A stretch of 64,000 bases of DNA from JAXGXT01 sp040772665 (GCA_040772665.1 JAXGXT010000003.1:186001-250000); one strand, 5' to 3'. Positions 16,814-25,958 are shown, numbered from the stretch's first letter. Made by a program: numbers and translations. Notes: generated by a model not told the origin, from the letters alone.

Positions 16814-19384
16814 ATGAAAGAAAAATTCGACATAAGCGGAATGACTTGCAGTGCGTGCAGCAGTCATGTTGAGAAAAGTGTTTCTCAGCTTAAAGGCGTT
16901 ACCAAAGTTTCTGTTAATCTCTTGCAAAATTCCATGCAAGCAGAGTTTGACGATAACGTTACAAATATAGAAGAAATTATAAAAACCGTTGAAAAAGGCG
17001 GTTATGGTGCAAGGCTTTCGGGAGAAACAAAGGCTTCTAAAGCAAAGGAAAATGTTGCCGAGGAAGAAATAAAGGAAATGAAGTTCAGGCTTATTGTTTC
17101 CATGATTTTTACTGTGCCTTTATTTTATATATCAATGGGACATATGATGGGGGCACCCCTTCCAAGCATTTTCCATGGGCATGAAAACATGATGATTTTT
17201 GCTTTAACACAGCTTTTTCTTACATTGCCTGTTGTGTATGTTAACAGAAAATATTTTACAATGGGCTTTAAAACCCTCTTTAACAGGGCTCCCAACATGG
17301 ATAGTCTTATAGCTATAGGCTCAAGTGCCGCTACGATTTACAGCAGTTATGCGGTTTTCAAAATGGCATATTATATGGGTAGGGGAATGACAGAGGCGGC
17401 AGAAGCTAATGTTATGGATTTATATTTTGAATCGGCGGCAATGATTTTAGCACTTATTACACTTGGAAAATTCCTTGAGGCCAGATCTAAGGGAAAAACA
17501 AGTCAGGCCATTGCCAAGCTTCTTGACCTTGCGCCAAAAACGGCAAGAGTTGAGAGAAACGGTGTTGAATATACAATACCTGTTGAGGAGGTTGCTACGG
17601 GAGATATTGTTATTGTAAAGCCCGGTGAAAGTATACCTGTTGACGGAGATATAGTTGAGGGAAGTTCAGCAGTTGACGAGTCTGCCATCACGGGGGAGAG
17701 CATACCTGTTGAAAAGAATGTCGGCGACAAGGTTATTTGTGCCACAATAAACAAATCGGGAAGTTTTAAATTTCAGGCAACAAAGGTTGGAAGTGACACA
17801 ACTCTTGCACAAATTGTTCGTCTTGTTGAAGAGGCGGCAGGAAGCAAGGCGCCTATAAGCAAGCTGGCTGATAAGGTTTCAGGAGTTTTTGTTCCCATTG
17901 TAATCAGCATTGCCATTGCCGCAACTGTTGTTTGGCTTTTAAGCGGTCATGGTTTTGCATTTGCTTTATCAATTGGAATTGCTGTGCTTGTTATATCCTG
18001 TCCTTGCGCTCTTGGCCTTGCAACACCAACTGCCATTATGGTTGGAACGGGCAAGGGTGCAGAAAGAGGAATTTTAATTAAATCTGCAGAGGTCCTTGAA
18101 ACTGCTCATCTTATTAACACGGTTGTGTTAGACAAAACAGGCACAATCACAGAAGGTGCACCAAGGGTTACTGACGTGGTTTGTGCTGATGGTATAGACG
18201 AAAGAGAATTTATTGGATTTGCGGCTTCTGCAGAAAAATATTCCGAGCATCCTCTTGCCGAGGCTGTATTAAAATATGCCAAGGAGCAAGGCATCGCTTT
18301 AAAAGAAGTTAAAGATTTTAAAGCAATAAGCGGACGGGGAATTGAGTGTTTTGTTGAGGGCAAAAAAATAAATGCCGGTAACTTAAAGGCTATGATTGAG
18401 GGTGGAATTGACGCCCATGATTTTGAAGAAACTGCCCAGAATCTTGCAAAAAAAGGAAGAACACCTTTGTTTTTTGCCAAGGACGGAAAAGTTATGGGTA
18501 TTATTGCGGCGGCGGATGTTGTTAAGAAAAACAGCAAAACTGCCATTGAAGAGCTTGAAAAGGCAGGCATAGAAGTTGTTATGCTTACAGGGGATAATGC
18601 TGTTACGGCAGAGGCCATAAAAAATGAAATAGGCATAAACAGGGTTATTGCAGAGGTTATGCCCCAAGATAAGGAAGCTGAAATTAAAAGGCTTCAAAGT
18701 GAGGGCAAAAGAGTTGCAATGATTGGTGACGGCATTAATGATGCACCTGCTCTTGCAAGGGCTGACGTAGGAATTGCCATTGGTGCAGGAACTGACGTGG
18801 CAATTGAAAGTGCCGACATTGTTCTTATGAAAAGTGACCTTTTAAGTGCTGTGGAGGCAATTGAATTAAGCCGTGCAACAATCGACAATATAAAGCAAAA
18901 TCTTTTCTGGGCATTTTTTTACAACACAATAGGTATTCCTATTGCGGCAGGAGTTTTATATCCATTTTTTGAAATAAAGCTGAACCCTATGTTTGCGGCG
19001 GCAGCAATGAGTTTAAGCTCTGTGTTTGTTGTTACAAATGCTTTAAGGCTTAGATTTTTTAAGCCAACATTTGATATAAGCTTGTATAATAAAGATGTTA
19101 AAGAAGAAATTGTTGAGAAAGAAGAAATTGTTGAAAAAGAAGAAAACATTAAAAAGAAAGAGGATGAGGATTTTATGAAAAAAACAGTAGTTATTGAGGG
19201 AATGACTTGCTCACACTGCACAGGAAGAGTTGAAAAGGCTCTTAAAGGCCTTGAAGGAGTTAAAGAGGTAACGGTTAGTCTTGATGAAAAAAGCGCATTT
19301 GTTACAGCTGATGAAAATGTTACAGATGAGGTTTTAACAAAGACTGTTACAGATGCAGGGTATGATGTGGTTGAAGTAAAATAA
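16814..19384 (+). CDS. copA: Cu(I)-exporting P1B-type ATPase CopA with C-terminal CopZ-like domain
   Basis: The protein is 856 aa. The N-terminal heavy-metal domain has GMTCSAC (Cys12, Cys15). Membrane helices follow, then actuator TGES, the transport motif Cys396-Pro-Cys398, phosphorylation Asp440 in DKTGT, SEHPLAE and GDGINDAPAL. After the last helices there is a charged linker with an 18-base repeat (EEIVEK, EEIVEK, EENIKK; 19103-19156), then a second heavy-metal domain (788-856; Cys799, Cys802). A C-terminal metal domain is unusual for bacterial CopA and has exactly the length of CopZ. csoR follows in the operon. Confidence 0.96.
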   Translation: MKEKFDISGMTCSACSSHVEKSVSQLKGVTKVSVNLLQNSMQAEFDDNVTNIEEIIKTVEKGGYGARLSGETKASKAKENVAEEEIKEMKFRLIVSMIFTVPLFYISMGHMMGAPLPSIFHGHENMMIFALTQLFLTLPVVYVNRKYFTMGFKTLFNRAPNMDSLIAIGSSAATIYSSYAVFKMAYYMGRGMTEAAEANVMDLYFESAAMILALITLGKFLEARSKGKTSQAIAKLLDLAPKTARVERNGVEYTIPVEEVATGDIVIVKPGESIPVDGDIVEGSSAVDESAITGESIPVEKNVGDKVICATINKSGSFKFQATKVGSDTTLAQIVRLVEEAAGSKAPISKLADKVSGVFVPIVISIAIAATVVWLLSGHGFAFALSIGIAVLVISCPCALGLATPTAIMVGTGKGAERGILIKSAEVLETAHLINTVVLDKTGTITEGAPRVTDVVCADGIDEREFIGFAASAEKYSEHPLAEAVLKYAKEQGIALKEVKDFKAISGRGIECFVEGKKINAGNLKAMIEGGIDAHDFEETAQNLAKKGRTPLFFAKDGKVMGIIAAADVVKKNSKTAIEELEKAGIEVVMLTGDNAVTAEAIKNEIGINRVIAEVMPQDKEAEIKRLQSEGKRVAMIGDGINDAPALARADVGIAIGAGTDVAIESADIVLMKSDLLSAVEAIELSRATIDNIKQNLFWAFFYNTIGIPIAAGVLYPFFEIKLNPMFAAAAMSLSSVFVVTNALRLRFFKPTFDISLYNKDVKEEIVEKEEIVEKEENIKKKEDEDFMKKTVVIEGMTCSHCTGRVEKALKGLEGVKEVTVSLDEKSAFVTADENVTDEVLTKTVTDAGYDVVEVK
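19175..19384 (+). other. Possible internal translation start giving a free CopZ-like chaperone
   Basis: In frame within copA, ATG 19175 is preceded by AAGAGGATGAGGATTTT, which holds two GAGGA-like sites. The product would be 69 aa, beginning MKKTVVIEGMTCSHC and ending at the copA stop. Stand-alone CopZ proteins are 68-69 aa and start the same way. Either a fused copZ now uses both modes, or the stop between the two genes was lost and the fusion is recent. Confidence 0.45.
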
Positions 19385-19390
19385 ATTGCT

Positions 19391-19424
19391 TTAGGGTCGG
19401 CATAAAATGTTTTGCCGACCCTAA
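19391..19424 (+). other. Hairpin between copA and csoR
   Basis: Perfect 12-bp arms TTAGGGTCGGCA / TGCCGACCCTAA surround a 10-base loop. No T-run follows (AATCAGC), so it is not a normal terminator. It may stabilise the copA part of the mRNA or damp csoR expression. Confidence 0.55.
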
Positions 19425-19448
19425 AATCAGCTAAAGGAGGAATTTTAA

Positions 19449-19712
19449 ATGAAGGCTGACAAAGCTGATGTAACTCGTCTTTTAAAAACTGCCAAGGGGC
19501 AGATAAACGGAATTTTAAAAATGATTGAAGAAGACAGATATTGTATTGATATTTCAAATCAAATTCAGGCGGCAAATGCAGTTTTGCGTAAAGCCAACAA
19601 AGAGATTTTACGTGCTCATTTAAGAGGCTGTGTGAAAGAATCCTTTGAAACGGGAGAGGAAGAAATAAAAATTGATGAACTAATTGAAATTATTGATAAG
19701 GTTATAAGCTGA
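19449..19712 (+). CDS. csoR: Copper-sensing repressor CsoR
   Basis: The protein is 87 aa and all alpha-helical. The Cu(I) ligands Cys32, His57 and Cys61 have the canonical C-x24-H-x3-C spacing (YCIDISNQIQAAN; LRAHLRGC), the W-x-Y-z pattern that separates copper CsoR from formaldehyde or nickel relatives. It sits behind copA under the promoter that carries the matching operator. A TAAAGGAGGA site precedes ATG 19449. Confidence 0.93.
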   Translation: MKADKADVTRLLKTAKGQINGILKMIEEDRYCIDISNQIQAANAVLRKANKEILRAHLRGCVKESFETGEEEIKIDELIEIIDKVIS

Positions 19713-19725
19713 AGGGGGAGAAAAG

Positions 19726-20538
19726 GTGAAAGAAAGATACAGCCTTGAAGATTTTATTGAAATTATACGTGTTTTAAGGGGTGAACAAGGATGTCCCTGG
19801 GATAAGGTGCAAACCCATGAAAGCTTAAGAGAATCTATGCTTGAAGAGGCATATGAGGCTGTGGATGCAATAGATAAAAATGATATGAAAAACCTTTGCG
19901 AAGAGCTTGGTGATGTTTTAATGCAGGTTATTTTTCATGCGGAGATAGAGCGTGAAAAAGGCGGTTTTACCATTGAGGATGTGTATGACGGAATAAGCAA
20001 AAAAATGATTTCAAGGCACAGGCATATATTTGCCGATGATGAAGCAAAAACTTGTGACGAAGTTTTGAAAAATTGGGAACAAATTAAAAGAGAAGAAAAA
20101 GAACTAAAAACCCATACTCAAGTTCTTGAAAATGTTGCAAAGGCTCTTCCTGCTTTAACAAGGGCTTATAAAATACAAAAAAAGGCGGCAGATGCAGGGT
20201 TTGACTTTGCAAATGTGAAAGAAACAATTTTAAAACTTAAAGAAGAAATAGCAGAGCTTGAAGATGTTTTAGAAAATTGCACCGCAGAAAAAGAAAGAAT
20301 TCAAGAGGAATATGGAGATATACTTTTTTCTGCTGTAAATATTTCCAGGTTTTTAAACATAAATCCAGAGTATGCCTTGACAAATTCATCAGAAAAGTTT
20401 ATAAATAGATTTAGATATGTTGAGGAAACTGCTCTTTTGAGGGGTAAGACGCCGGTTGAATTGACATCTGAACAGATGGATGAATTATGGGAGCTGTCTA
20501 AAAACATTACTAATTTTTTTAAGGAGGAAAAACAATGA
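19726..20538 (+). CDS. mazG: Nucleoside triphosphate pyrophosphohydrolase MazG
   Basis: The protein is 270 aa from GTG 19726 (behind AAGGGGGAG; no nearer ATG). Two MazG domains are seen: ILRGEQGCPWDKVQTHESLRESMLEEAYEAVDAI with the metal motif EELGDVLMQVIFHAEI, and a second with KLKEEIAELEDVL and EEYGDILFSAVNISRF. It hydrolyses aberrant or excess NTPs. The Bacillus YabN homologue has an extra N-terminal SAM methylase domain that is absent here. hup follows with an ATGA overlap, then rqcP, as in the Bacillus yabN-yabO region. Confidence 0.95.
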   Translation: MKERYSLEDFIEIIRVLRGEQGCPWDKVQTHESLRESMLEEAYEAVDAIDKNDMKNLCEELGDVLMQVIFHAEIEREKGGFTIEDVYDGISKKMISRHRHIFADDEAKTCDEVLKNWEQIKREEKELKTHTQVLENVAKALPALTRAYKIQKKAADAGFDFANVKETILKLKEEIAELEDVLENCTAEKERIQEEYGDILFSAVNISRFLNINPEYALTNSSEKFINRFRYVEETALLRGKTPVELTSEQMDELWELSKNITNFFKEEKQ

Positions 20539-20810
20539 ATAAAGCAGAATTAATCGCAGCTATGGTGGAAAAATCAGAACTTAGCAAAAAAGACACCGAA
20601 AAAACTTTAAAGGCTTTTGAAGAAGTTGTTACAGAAGAACTTAAAAGGGGCGGCAAAATTCAGTTGGTTGGGTTTGGTACATTTGAGGTTTCCGAAAGAG
20701 CGGCAAGAGTAGGAAGAAATCCACAGACAGGTAAGGATATGGAAATTGCTGCTTCAAAAGCACCTAAATTTAAAGCAGGAAAAGCTTTAAAGGACGCTGT
20801 AAACGAATAA
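20535..20810 (+). CDS. hup: HU-family DNA-binding protein
   Basis: The protein is 91 aa. MNKAELIAAMVEKSELSKKDTEKTLKAF, KIQLVGFGTFEVSERAARVGRNPQTG and APKFKAGKALKDAVN form a full HU monomer including the beta-arm with RNPQTG. It bends DNA and compacts the nucleoid. Its ATG overlaps the mazG stop by four bases, and AAGGAGGAAAA lies upstream. Confidence 0.96.
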   Translation: MNKAELIAAMVEKSELSKKDTEKTLKAFEEVVTEELKRGGKIQLVGFGTFEVSERAARVGRNPQTGKDMEIAASKAPKFKAGKALKDAVNE

Positions 20811-20963
20811 TTCTTATTTATTATAAAGTTTTCAAAAGCGTATTGTGAAAAAAGGTCTGTTTAGGTCTTGTTATCAAAAGTTATTATTTATAAAAAAAGA
20901 TAAGTAAGTATTGATGCTATTGAAGCTTTATACTAAGTTTTTGCAAAGCTGATTATAAATTTT

Positions 20964-20995
20964 AGCCTGTACATTTTTTTGTGCAGGCTGTTTTT
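20964..20995 (+). terminator. Terminator after hup
   Basis: AGCCTGTAC / GTGCAGGCT arms (one G-T) around an ATTTTTTT loop are followed by T5. It lies just upstream of rqcP, which must therefore be read through or have its own start. Confidence 0.8.
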
Positions 20996-21015
20996 GTTAA
21001 AAGGGGTGCATAGTG

Positions 21016-21255
21016 ATGAGGTTAGACAAATATTTAAAAGTGTCAAGAATTATCAAAAGAAGAACAATTGCCAATGAAGCCTGTGACACAGGACGAGTAA
21101 GCGTTAACGGAAAGGTTGCCAAGGCTTCTGCCGAGGTTAAGGTTGGAGATGTTATTGAAATTCGTTTTGGGAGTAATATAACAAAGGTTGAGGTTTTAAA
21201 TCTTAGTGAAAGCTCAAGAAAAGAAGACGCTGTTAACATGTATAAAAGTCTTTAA
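21016..21255 (+). CDS. rqcP: RqcP/Hsp15-type S4 RNA-binding protein
   Basis: The protein is 79 aa, a bare S4 domain: MRLDKYLKVSRIIKRRTIANEACDTGRVSVNGKVAKASAEVKVGD. It strongly resembles Bacillus YabO/RqcP, which helps RqcH add alanine tails to stalled nascent chains on 60S-like 50S subunits. I picked ATG 21016 over the adjacent GTG 21013 because the family begins MRLDK. In Bacillus yabP, yabQ and divIC follow; here an unrelated exported protein follows. Confidence 0.93.
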   Translation: MRLDKYLKVSRIIKRRTIANEACDTGRVSVNGKVAKASAEVKVGDVIEIRFGSNITKVEVLNLSESSRKEDAVNMYKSL

Positions 21256-21289
21256 AGAAGTGACTTTTTAAATTAGAGGGTATGTGTTT

Positions 21290-22114
21290 ATGAAATGTTT
21301 TATAAAAGCTTTTGTAATGTTTATGGCCGTGGTTTTGATTAATTCCATTTCATTTGTTTATGCTAATGAAAAGGGTTCAGCTTTTGCCGCAGAGAATTAT
21401 GAATATAAATCATATTTTGCATTTGAGAGGGAGGGCATTGCCCTTGAACTGCCAAAAGAATATTTAACCCTTGCAAGGGGAATGACCCAAAAGGAGCTGC
21501 ACGGAGCAAGTGTATATGAAAGTCCGGAAGAAACGAATAAATACTTAGAGGAACATAACATGCTTCTTGAATCCTTAAGCAAAGATGGGAACATTGGTTT
21601 AAGTGTATATGCATATGCAGATAAAGAAAGCATTGATATTTTTGATTTGTCTGAAATTAATGAAAAAGAAGTTTATGATTTTTTAAAAGGATATACAGAT
21701 GAAAAGAAGAAAGACTTTGAAATTGATGAGGAAAAAATATCTGTAATTAACAAGGGAAGTTTAAGGTTTATAGAGGTTTTTGGAAAAGAAGATGAATATG
21801 GTTTTACAAGCCTTTACTACTGCACTGTTTATAACGGCATAAAGTTTGAGTTTATACTTACTCAATATGAAGAGGGTATAACAAAGGAAGGACTTAGCAT
21901 ATTAAATAACCTTTTGGAAAGTGTAAGGTTTACAAAAAAACTGACAAAAGAAGAAGCGGAGTTGTTGATTAAAAGAAATTTGATTAAAGACGAGTTTTCT
22001 GTTTTCTTGAACAAAAGTTTATATCTTAAAGGCGGCATAATAATTGTTGTTATTTTTTCCTTTATTGCATATTTCAATAGATTTAAGTTTATGAAAAGCA
22101 AAACCAAAAAATAA
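21290..22114 (+). CDS. Exported, membrane-anchored protein of unknown function
   Basis: The protein is 274 aa from ATG 21290, nine bases after GAGGG; the upstream GTG 21284 is a poorer choice. It has an N-terminal signal peptide (KAFVMFMAVVLINSISFVYA, likely cleaved after YAN/A), an extracellular domain of about 200 residues with alternating charged strands (YFAFEREGIALELPKEYLTLARGM), and one C-terminal transmembrane helix (GGIIIVVIFSFIAYF) with a short basic tail. The layout is that of a surface-exposed type I membrane protein. I recognise no family. It follows rqcP closely and may share its transcript. Confidence 0.65.
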   Translation: MKCFIKAFVMFMAVVLINSISFVYANEKGSAFAAENYEYKSYFAFEREGIALELPKEYLTLARGMTQKELHGASVYESPEETNKYLEEHNMLLESLSKDGNIGLSVYAYADKESIDIFDLSEINEKEVYDFLKGYTDEKKKDFEIDEEKISVINKGSLRFIEVFGKEDEYGFTSLYYCTVYNGIKFEFILTQYEEGITKEGLSILNNLLESVRFTKKLTKEEAELLIKRNLIKDEFSVFLNKSLYLKGGIIIVVIFSFIAYFNRFKFMKSKTKK

Positions 22115-22148
22115 AAGTTACTGTAAAGGCTGCTTTTATTTTTTTTTA
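22107..22148 (+). terminator. AT-rich terminator
   Basis: AAATAAAAG (overlapping the stop codon) pairs with CTTTTATTT. A long T-run follows. Confidence 0.55.
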
Positions 22149-22168
22149 GAAAAAAATGAAGAACATAG

Positions 22169-22196
22169 TTGATTAAGGGGAAAATATTATTATAAT
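22169..22196 (+). promoter_or_regulatory. carB promoter
   Basis: TTGATT (22169-22174) and a perfect TATAAT (22191-22196) are separated by 16 bases, 35 bases before the carB start. I see no PyrR-type attenuator or other riboswitch between them. Confidence 0.65.
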
Positions 22197-22230
22197 ATTA
22201 AAGAAGACAAATTAAATTCGGAGGAGTAAA

Positions 22231-25200
22231 ATGGCTAAAAGAGAAGACATTCACAAAATTCTTGTTATCGGTTCCGGCCCTATAGTAATAGGGCAGGCAT
22301 GTGAGTTTGATTATTCGGGAACTCAAGCTTGTAAAGCACTTAGGGGACTTGGATATGAAATTGTTCTTGTTAACAGCAATCCTGCAACAATAATGACAGA
22401 CACCGAAACGGCGAACATAACATATATTGAGCCGCTAAATGTGGAAAGGCTGTCACAGATTATAGAAAAAGAAAGACCTGATGCACTTCTTCCAAACCTT
22501 GGAGGTCAGACAGGACTTAATCTTTGCAGTGAGCTTCATAAAGAGGGAATTCTTGACAAGTTTGATGTTAAGGTTTTAGGCGTTCAAGTGGATGCCATTG
22601 AAAGAGGCGAAGACAGGGTTGAGTTTAAACATGCCATGGACAAGCTTGGTATTGAAATGGCAAAAAGTGAAGTTGCCTATACAATGGAAAAGGCGGAGGA
22701 AATTGCCGAAGAGCTTGGTTATCCTGTTGTTGTGCGTCCTGCATACACCATGGGAGGGGCTGGCGGCGGCCTTGTTTATAATATTGAAGAGTTAAGAAAT
22801 GTTGTTTCAAGAGGGCTTGCCGCAAGCCTTGTTGGGCAGGTGCTTATTGAAGAATCTATTTTAGGCTGGGAAGAGCTTGAACTTGAGGTTGTTCGTGACA
22901 GTAAAAACAATATGATTACTGTTTGTTTTATTGAAAACATAGACCCGTTGGGTGTGCATACTGGAGATTCATTTTGTTCTGCGCCTATGCTTACAATTTC
23001 TGAAAGTGTGCAAAAAAGACTTCAAAAACAGGCTTATGCCATTGTTGAAAGTATAGGAGTTATAGGAGGAACAAACGTGCAGTTTGCCCACGACCCTGTT
23101 TCAGACAGAATTGTTGTAATTGAAATTAACCCAAGAACTTCAAGGTCTTCAGCTTTAGCTTCAAAAGCAACAGGATTTCCCATTGCCCTTGTAAGTGCCA
23201 TGCTTGCGGCAGGGCTTACATTAGAAGACATTCCCTGCGGCAAAAACGGAACACTTGATAAATATGTTCCTGGGGGAGATTACATTGTTATTAAATTTGC
23301 CAGATGGGCATTTGAAAAGTTTAAAGGCGCCGAGGACAAGCTGGGAACACAAATGCGTGCTGTGGGCGAGGTTATGAGCATTGGAAAAACATATAAAGAG
23401 GCTTTTCAAAAGGCTGTAAGAAGTCTTGAAACAGGCAGATTTGGTCTTGGAGGGGCAAAGGATTTTTCTTCAAAAACAAAAGAAGAACTTTTGAATATGC
23501 TTAATGTGCCCACCAGTGAAAGGCAGTTTGTTATGTATGAAGCCATTAGAAAAGGTGCCACAAATGATGAGATTTATAACCTTACAAAAATAAAGCATTA
23601 TTTTCTTCAGCAGATGAGAGAGCTTGTTGAAGAAGAGGAGATTTTAAAATCTTATTCGGGAAAAGAAATTCCTGCTGATATTTTAAAAAGTGCAAAACTC
23701 AACGGTTTCAGCGATAAATATATAACTGAAATTTGCAAAATCACCCAAAGTGAAATAAGGAAACTGCGGAGCAAAAACAAAATTATGCAGTCATGGGAAA
23801 AAATACACGTAAGCGGAACAGAGGACTCGGCATACTATTACTCCACATATCATAACGAAAAGGATTTAAGCATTGTCAGCAGCAATCCTAAAAAAATTAT
23901 GATTTTAGGAGGAGGGCCAAACAGAATAGGTCAGGGAATTGAGTTTGACTATTGCTGTGTTCATGCTTCAAAAGCCCTTAAAGAATTAGGGTTTGAAACT
24001 GTTATTGTAAACTGTAACCCTGAAACTGTTTCAACAGACTATGACACAAGCGACAGGCTTTATTTTGAACCCCTTACACTTGAAGATGTTTTAAGCATTT
24101 ATGAAAAGGAAAAGCCGGCAGGGGTTATAGCCCAATTTGGCGGACAAACACCTCTTAACCTTGCAAGAAGTCTTGAAAAGGCAGGAGTTAAAATTCTTGG
24201 AACTTCTCCTGAAACTATTGATATGGCGGAGGACAGGGATTTATTTAAAAAGATGATGGAAAAGCTTAATATTCCAATGCCTGAAAGCGGAATGGCAGTT
24301 GATGTTAAAGAGGCAATTGCTACTGCGGAAAAAATAGGTTATCCTTTAATGGTTCGTCCTTCATATGTGCTTGGCGGACGAGGGATGGAAGTTGTTTACA
24401 GCGAAGATGAGCTTATTAAATATATGGAGGCGGCAATCGGCATAACACCTGAAAGACCCATCTTAATTGACCGTTTTTTAAATGATGCTCTTGAGTGTGA
24501 AGCTGATGCAATTTCTGACGGAAAAAATGCTTTTGTGCCTGCTGTTATGGAGCATATTGAACTTGCCGGGGTGCATTCAGGCGACAGCGCATGTGTTCTT
24601 CCTTCAAAGCATATTTCACAGGAGCATTTAAAAACAATAAAAGATTACACAAAAAAAATTGCTCAAGAAATGAATGTTTGCGGTCTTATGAACATGCAGT
24701 ATGCCATTGCACAAGGCAAGGTGTATGTTCTTGAAGCAAACCCAAGAGCGTCAAGAACTGTGCCTCTTGTAAGCAAGGTTTGTAACATAAATATGGTTAA
24801 GATTGCAACAGACATTATAACAATGCATTTAACAGACAGAAAATCTCCTGTTATGGAGCTTAGGGAAAAAGAAATTAAGCACTGCGGAGTCAAAGAGGCT
24901 GTTTTTCCTTTTAACATGTTTCAGGAAGTTGACCCTTTGTTAGGGCCTGAAATGAGATCTACAGGAGAAGTTTTAGGACTATCCGACACATTTGGAGGGG
25001 CATACTATAAAGCACAGGAAGCAACTCAAAGCACACTTCCTTTAAAGGGAACGGTGCTTATAAGTGTTAACAGAACTGACAGAAAGGATTTGACAGACCT
25101 TGCTAAAAGATACAGTGACGCAGGTTTTAATATACTTGCCACAGGGGCAACATATGATTTGATTGCATCAAAAGGCATTAAAGCCGAAAAGATTAAAAAG

Positions 25201-25452
25201 CTTTATGAGGGCAGACCTAACATACTTGATGCCATAGCCAATAAAGAAATAGATCTTATAATCAATACACCAAACAGCAAGCAAAGCCTGACAGATGACA
25301 GCTATATAAGAAAAGCTGCAATAAAGGGACGTATTCCTTATATGACAACAATAGCGGCGGCATTTGCAAGCATTGAGGGGATTAAGGAAGTTAAGGAAAG
25401 TGGTCTTGAAAACGTAAAAAGCTTACAGCAGTATCATAGCGAAATATACTAA
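22231..25452 (+). CDS. carB: Carbamoyl-phosphate synthase large subunit
   Basis: The protein is 1073 aa, full length. It shows duplicated ATP-grasp halves: KILVIGSGPIVIGQACEFDYSGTQACKAL at the start, and KIMILGGGPNRIGQGIEFDYCCVHASKAL after about residue 555. The C-terminal allosteric MGS domain carries GTVLISVNRTDRKDL, ILATGATYDLIASKG and NTPNSKQSLTDDSYIRKAAI. It makes carbamoyl phosphate for pyrimidines and arginine. The glutaminase subunit gene carA is normally directly upstream but is absent here, so it must be elsewhere in the genome. carB stands alone, with its own promoter and a terminator. Confidence 0.97.
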   Translation: MAKREDIHKILVIGSGPIVIGQACEFDYSGTQACKALRGLGYEIVLVNSNPATIMTDTETANITYIEPLNVERLSQIIEKERPDALLPNLGGQTGLNLCSELHKEGILDKFDVKVLGVQVDAIERGEDRVEFKHAMDKLGIEMAKSEVAYTMEKAEEIAEELGYPVVVRPAYTMGGAGGGLVYNIEELRNVVSRGLAASLVGQVLIEESILGWEELELEVVRDSKNNMITVCFIENIDPLGVHTGDSFCSAPMLTISESVQKRLQKQAYAIVESIGVIGGTNVQFAHDPVSDRIVVIEINPRTSRSSALASKATGFPIALVSAMLAAGLTLEDIPCGKNGTLDKYVPGGDYIVIKFARWAFEKFKGAEDKLGTQMRAVGEVMSIGKTYKEAFQKAVRSLETGRFGLGGAKDFSSKTKEELLNMLNVPTSERQFVMYEAIRKGATNDEIYNLTKIKHYFLQQMRELVEEEEILKSYSGKEIPADILKSAKLNGFSDKYITEICKITQSEIRKLRSKNKIMQSWEKIHVSGTEDSAYYYSTYHNEKDLSIVSSNPKKIMILGGGPNRIGQGIEFDYCCVHASKALKELGFETVIVNCNPETVSTDYDTSDRLYFEPLTLEDVLSIYEKEKPAGVIAQFGGQTPLNLARSLEKAGVKILGTSPETIDMAEDRDLFKKMMEKLNIPMPESGMAVDVKEAIATAEKIGYPLMVRPSYVLGGRGMEVVYSEDELIKYMEAAIGITPERPILIDRFLNDALECEADAISDGKNAFVPAVMEHIELAGVHSGDSACVLPSKHISQEHLKTIKDYTKKIAQEMNVCGLMNMQYAIAQGKVYVLEANPRASRTVPLVSKVCNINMVKIATDIITMHLTDRKSPVMELREKEIKHCGVKEAVFPFNMFQEVDPLLGPEMRSTGEVLGLSDTFGGAYYKAQEATQSTLPLKGTVLISVNRTDRKDLTDLAKRYSDAGFNILATGATYDLIASKGIKAEKIKKLYEGRPNILDAIANKEIDLIINTPNSKQSLTDDSYIRKAAIKGRIPYMTTIAAAFASIEGIKEVKESGLENVKSLQQYHSEIY

Positions 25453-25541
25453 AAAATAATCAGAATAAGTATTTGCTGGGGTTTATGCTGATTTATTTTA
25501 AGCATACTTGGTTTTTATACCACAAAAAAATACAAAAAATA

Positions 25542-25610
25542 AAATATGCGTTTTCCTTAAAGGTATCTGAAAAATTCAGATGTTTTTCAAGGGAAACGCA
25601 TATTTTTTTG
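25542..25610. terminator. Bidirectional terminator between carB and arsR
   Basis: AATATGCGTTTTCC pairs with GGGAAACGCATATT, with A-runs before and T-runs after. Inside is a second stem ATCTGAA/TTCAGAT (25565-25581). It can serve carB on the plus strand and the arsR operon on the minus strand. Confidence 0.8.
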
Positions 25611-25664
25611 TATTTCAGATATGGGCAAAGTTCATGTTTGTTTTAGTGTAAAGTTTTGATTTTT

Positions 25665-25952
25665 TTAAACACAATAGTTTTGTTTTAAAACTTCCATTAC
25701 TTCTTTTATTCGTTGGTCTTTTATGGAGTAGGTAATTGTTTGGCCTTGTTTTTTTGAATCTATTATTTGGCTGGATTTTAAAATGGAAAGATGCTGTGAA
25801 AGTGCAGGCTGTGTAATTTCCTCCATTTTTTCATGAAGTCCGCTTACATTCATTGGCTCTTCCAGCAAATAGCAAAGTATAAGCAGTCTGTTTTTATTTG
25901 AAAGTATTTTTAAAAGCTCTGATATATCCTTGGCTTTTTCTTCTATATTCAT
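25665..25952 (-). CDS. ArsR-family repressor resembling persulfide sensors (YgaV/BigR type)
   Basis: The protein is 95 aa with a winged helix-turn-helix (ITQPALSQHLSILKSSQIIDSKKQGQTITYSI). Two cysteines remain: Cys27 in LLILCYLL and Cys94 in LKQNYCV. Their positions match the dithiol pair of BigR, SqrR and YgaV (ILC near helix 2 and a C-terminal YC), which form a tetrasulfide on meeting persulfides. The metal-binding ELCVCDL box of ArsR/SmtB is missing. It is the last gene of a minus-strand operon with two Fe-S proteins and would repress that operon. Sulfide/persulfide sensing is inferred from cysteine positions only. Confidence 0.82.
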   Translation of the reverse strand: MNIEEKAKDISELLKILSNKNRLLILCYLLEEPMNVSGLHEKMEEITQPALSQHLSILKSSQIIDSKKQGQTITYSIKDQRIKEVMEVLKQNYCV

Positions 25953-25958
25953 AAAATA

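Noticed and set aside
19391..19424. Stem between copA and csoR as a full terminator
   Set aside because: Followed by AATCAGC rather than T residues; csoR is probably cotranscribed.
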